DNA of 6,259 bases from Natrialbaceae archaeon (GTDB lineage Archaea; Halobacteriota; Halobacteria; Halobacteriales; Natrialbaceae), in assembly GCA_003552885.1 (NCBI GenBank), contig PUPA01000068.1:1-6259 (forward strand). Direction: 5' to 3'. Position numbers and translations under genes: made by a program. Shown piece by piece: positions 6,034 through 6,259 of this stretch. The notes beneath the pieces are model-generated. The model saw only the letters and a list, made by a program, of their open reading frames with translations, did no database searches and had not been told where the DNA came from. Each line of letters begins with the position of its first letter. Position 1 is the stretch's first letter.

Positions 6034-6113
6034 CGGACGCGGTGTGTCTGCCGGCCGAGAGGCCGATCCGGGGCGGTGTCTCGGGGGTTGGCACACCTCC
6101 CCGTGGACGTGAA

Positions 6114-6125
6114 TTAGATAAAACG
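6114..6125 (-). promoter_or_regulatory. Putative TATA box of the permease gene
   Basis: The minus strand reads CGTTTTATCTAA, the only AT-rich island between the regulator stop and the permease start. It sits about 127 nt before the ATG. Transcription from about 6092 would leave a leader of around 100 nt. The core differs from the element shared by the rhodanese and oxidoreductase genes, so the permease is probably controlled separately. Confidence 0.45.
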
Positions 6126-6128
6126 TTA

Positions 6129-6140
6129 CGGATCGATCCG
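6129..6140. promoter_or_regulatory. 12-bp palindrome abutting the permease TATA box, candidate operator
   Basis: CGGATCGATCCG is perfectly palindromic and ends 3 bp upstream of the putative TATA box, where the TFB-recognition element (BRE) lies. Binding here could block or help basal factor loading. The motif is built from GATC/CGAT words that are common in haloarchaeal DNA, so chance cannot be excluded. Confidence 0.3.
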
Positions 6141-6157
6141 ATCGGCGGGGGCCGGAC

Positions 6158-6259
6158 TCAGTCCTCGAACTGGCGCATCACCTTCAGCTCCGCCCGCGAG
6201 AGCCGCTGGGAGAACGCCGACTTCGAGATCCCCACCCGGTCGGCCAGCGCTCCCATCCC
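6158..6259 (-). CDS. HTH_10 (Bat/DmsR-like) transcriptional regulator, C-terminal fragment (5' end outside window)
   Basis: Only the last 33 codons are present, ending in TGA at 6158-6160. The visible residues ADRVGISKSAFSQRLSRAE, followed by LKVMRQFED, match the C-terminal helix-turn-helix of the bacterioopsin-activator (HTH_10) family. The hallmark there is a G-I/V-S-K-S/T recognition helix followed by an RL-RAE-K stretch at the extreme C-terminus. Full-length members usually carry PAS, GAF or bat-type sensory domains upstream of this, but those cannot be seen here. In Halobacterium, relatives include Bat and the DMSO-reductase regulator DmsR, which gives a loose link to the molybdoenzyme at the other end of the window. 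The gene reads in the same direction as the permease, 170 bp upstream of it. Its target genes are unknown. Confidence 0.85.
   Translation of the reverse strand, partial: GMGALADRVGISKSAFSQRLSRAELKVMRQFED

Noticed and set aside
5692..6096. Minus-strand GTG-start frame of 134 codons upstream of and overlapping the permease start, next to a GGAGGTG motif
   Set aside because: The Shine-Dalgarno-like motif overlaps the GTG itself with no spacing, and the Arg/Pro-rich product is the permease read in another frame.
4671..6117. Long plus-strand frames opposite the permease (4671-5597 and 4972-6117)
   Set aside because: They are Arg/Ser/Pro-rich shadows of the permease, whose transmembrane pattern and family motifs are unambiguous.
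1..6259. Mobile elements, tRNA, rRNA or integration sites
   Set aside because: No transposase-like protein, terminal inverted repeats, tRNA-like cloverleaf or rRNA-like stretch was seen on either strand.

Overview
The window looks like chromosome or a large replicon from a halophilic archaeon (Halobacteria). GC content is high with GC-rich third positions, and the predicted proteins are strongly acidic. Two proteins carry Tat signals followed by a lipobox, one has a SHOCT domain, and the partial gene at the right edge has the haloarchaeal Bat-type HTH_10 DNA-binding tail. No species can be named from the sequence alone.

All supported genes lie on the minus strand, so transcription runs from right to left. 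From right to left they are: the last 33 codons of an HTH_10 (Bat/DmsR-like) regulator (6158-6259); an SLC13/DASS permease with two cytoplasmic RCK_C domains (3993-5987); a small two-helix membrane protein with a SHOCT tail (3360-3824); a Tat-exported lipoprotein with a tandem rhodanese module (1822-3132); and the first 502 residues of a Tat-exported molybdopterin oxidoreductase lipoprotein of the PsrA/PhsA-like branch (1-1507), which runs off the left edge. A 28-codon reading frame (1500-1586) overlaps the oxidoreductase start and may be a leader peptide or microprotein. The many long plus-strand and alternative-frame ORFs are GC-driven shadows.

The biological theme is probably sulfur redox chemistry on the outer face of the membrane. 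The oxidoreductase and the rhodanese are both predicted to be lipid-anchored outside the cell, and their upstream regions share an almost identical 16-bp promoter element, so they may be co-expressed. By analogy with the bacterial Sud/PsrA pair, the rhodanese could capture or hand over sulfane sulfur (polysulfide or thiosulfate) to the molybdoenzyme. The SLC13-RCK permease would fit uptake or export of a sulfur oxyanion, but its substrate is not shown by the sequence. The HTH_10 regulator is of the type known to control DMSO/TMAO reductase genes in haloarchaea; whether it acts on this locus is inference.

Gene gaps are 155-230 bp except 1508-1821 (314 bp). That gap holds a terminator candidate, an inverted repeat, the shared promoter element and the micro-ORF.
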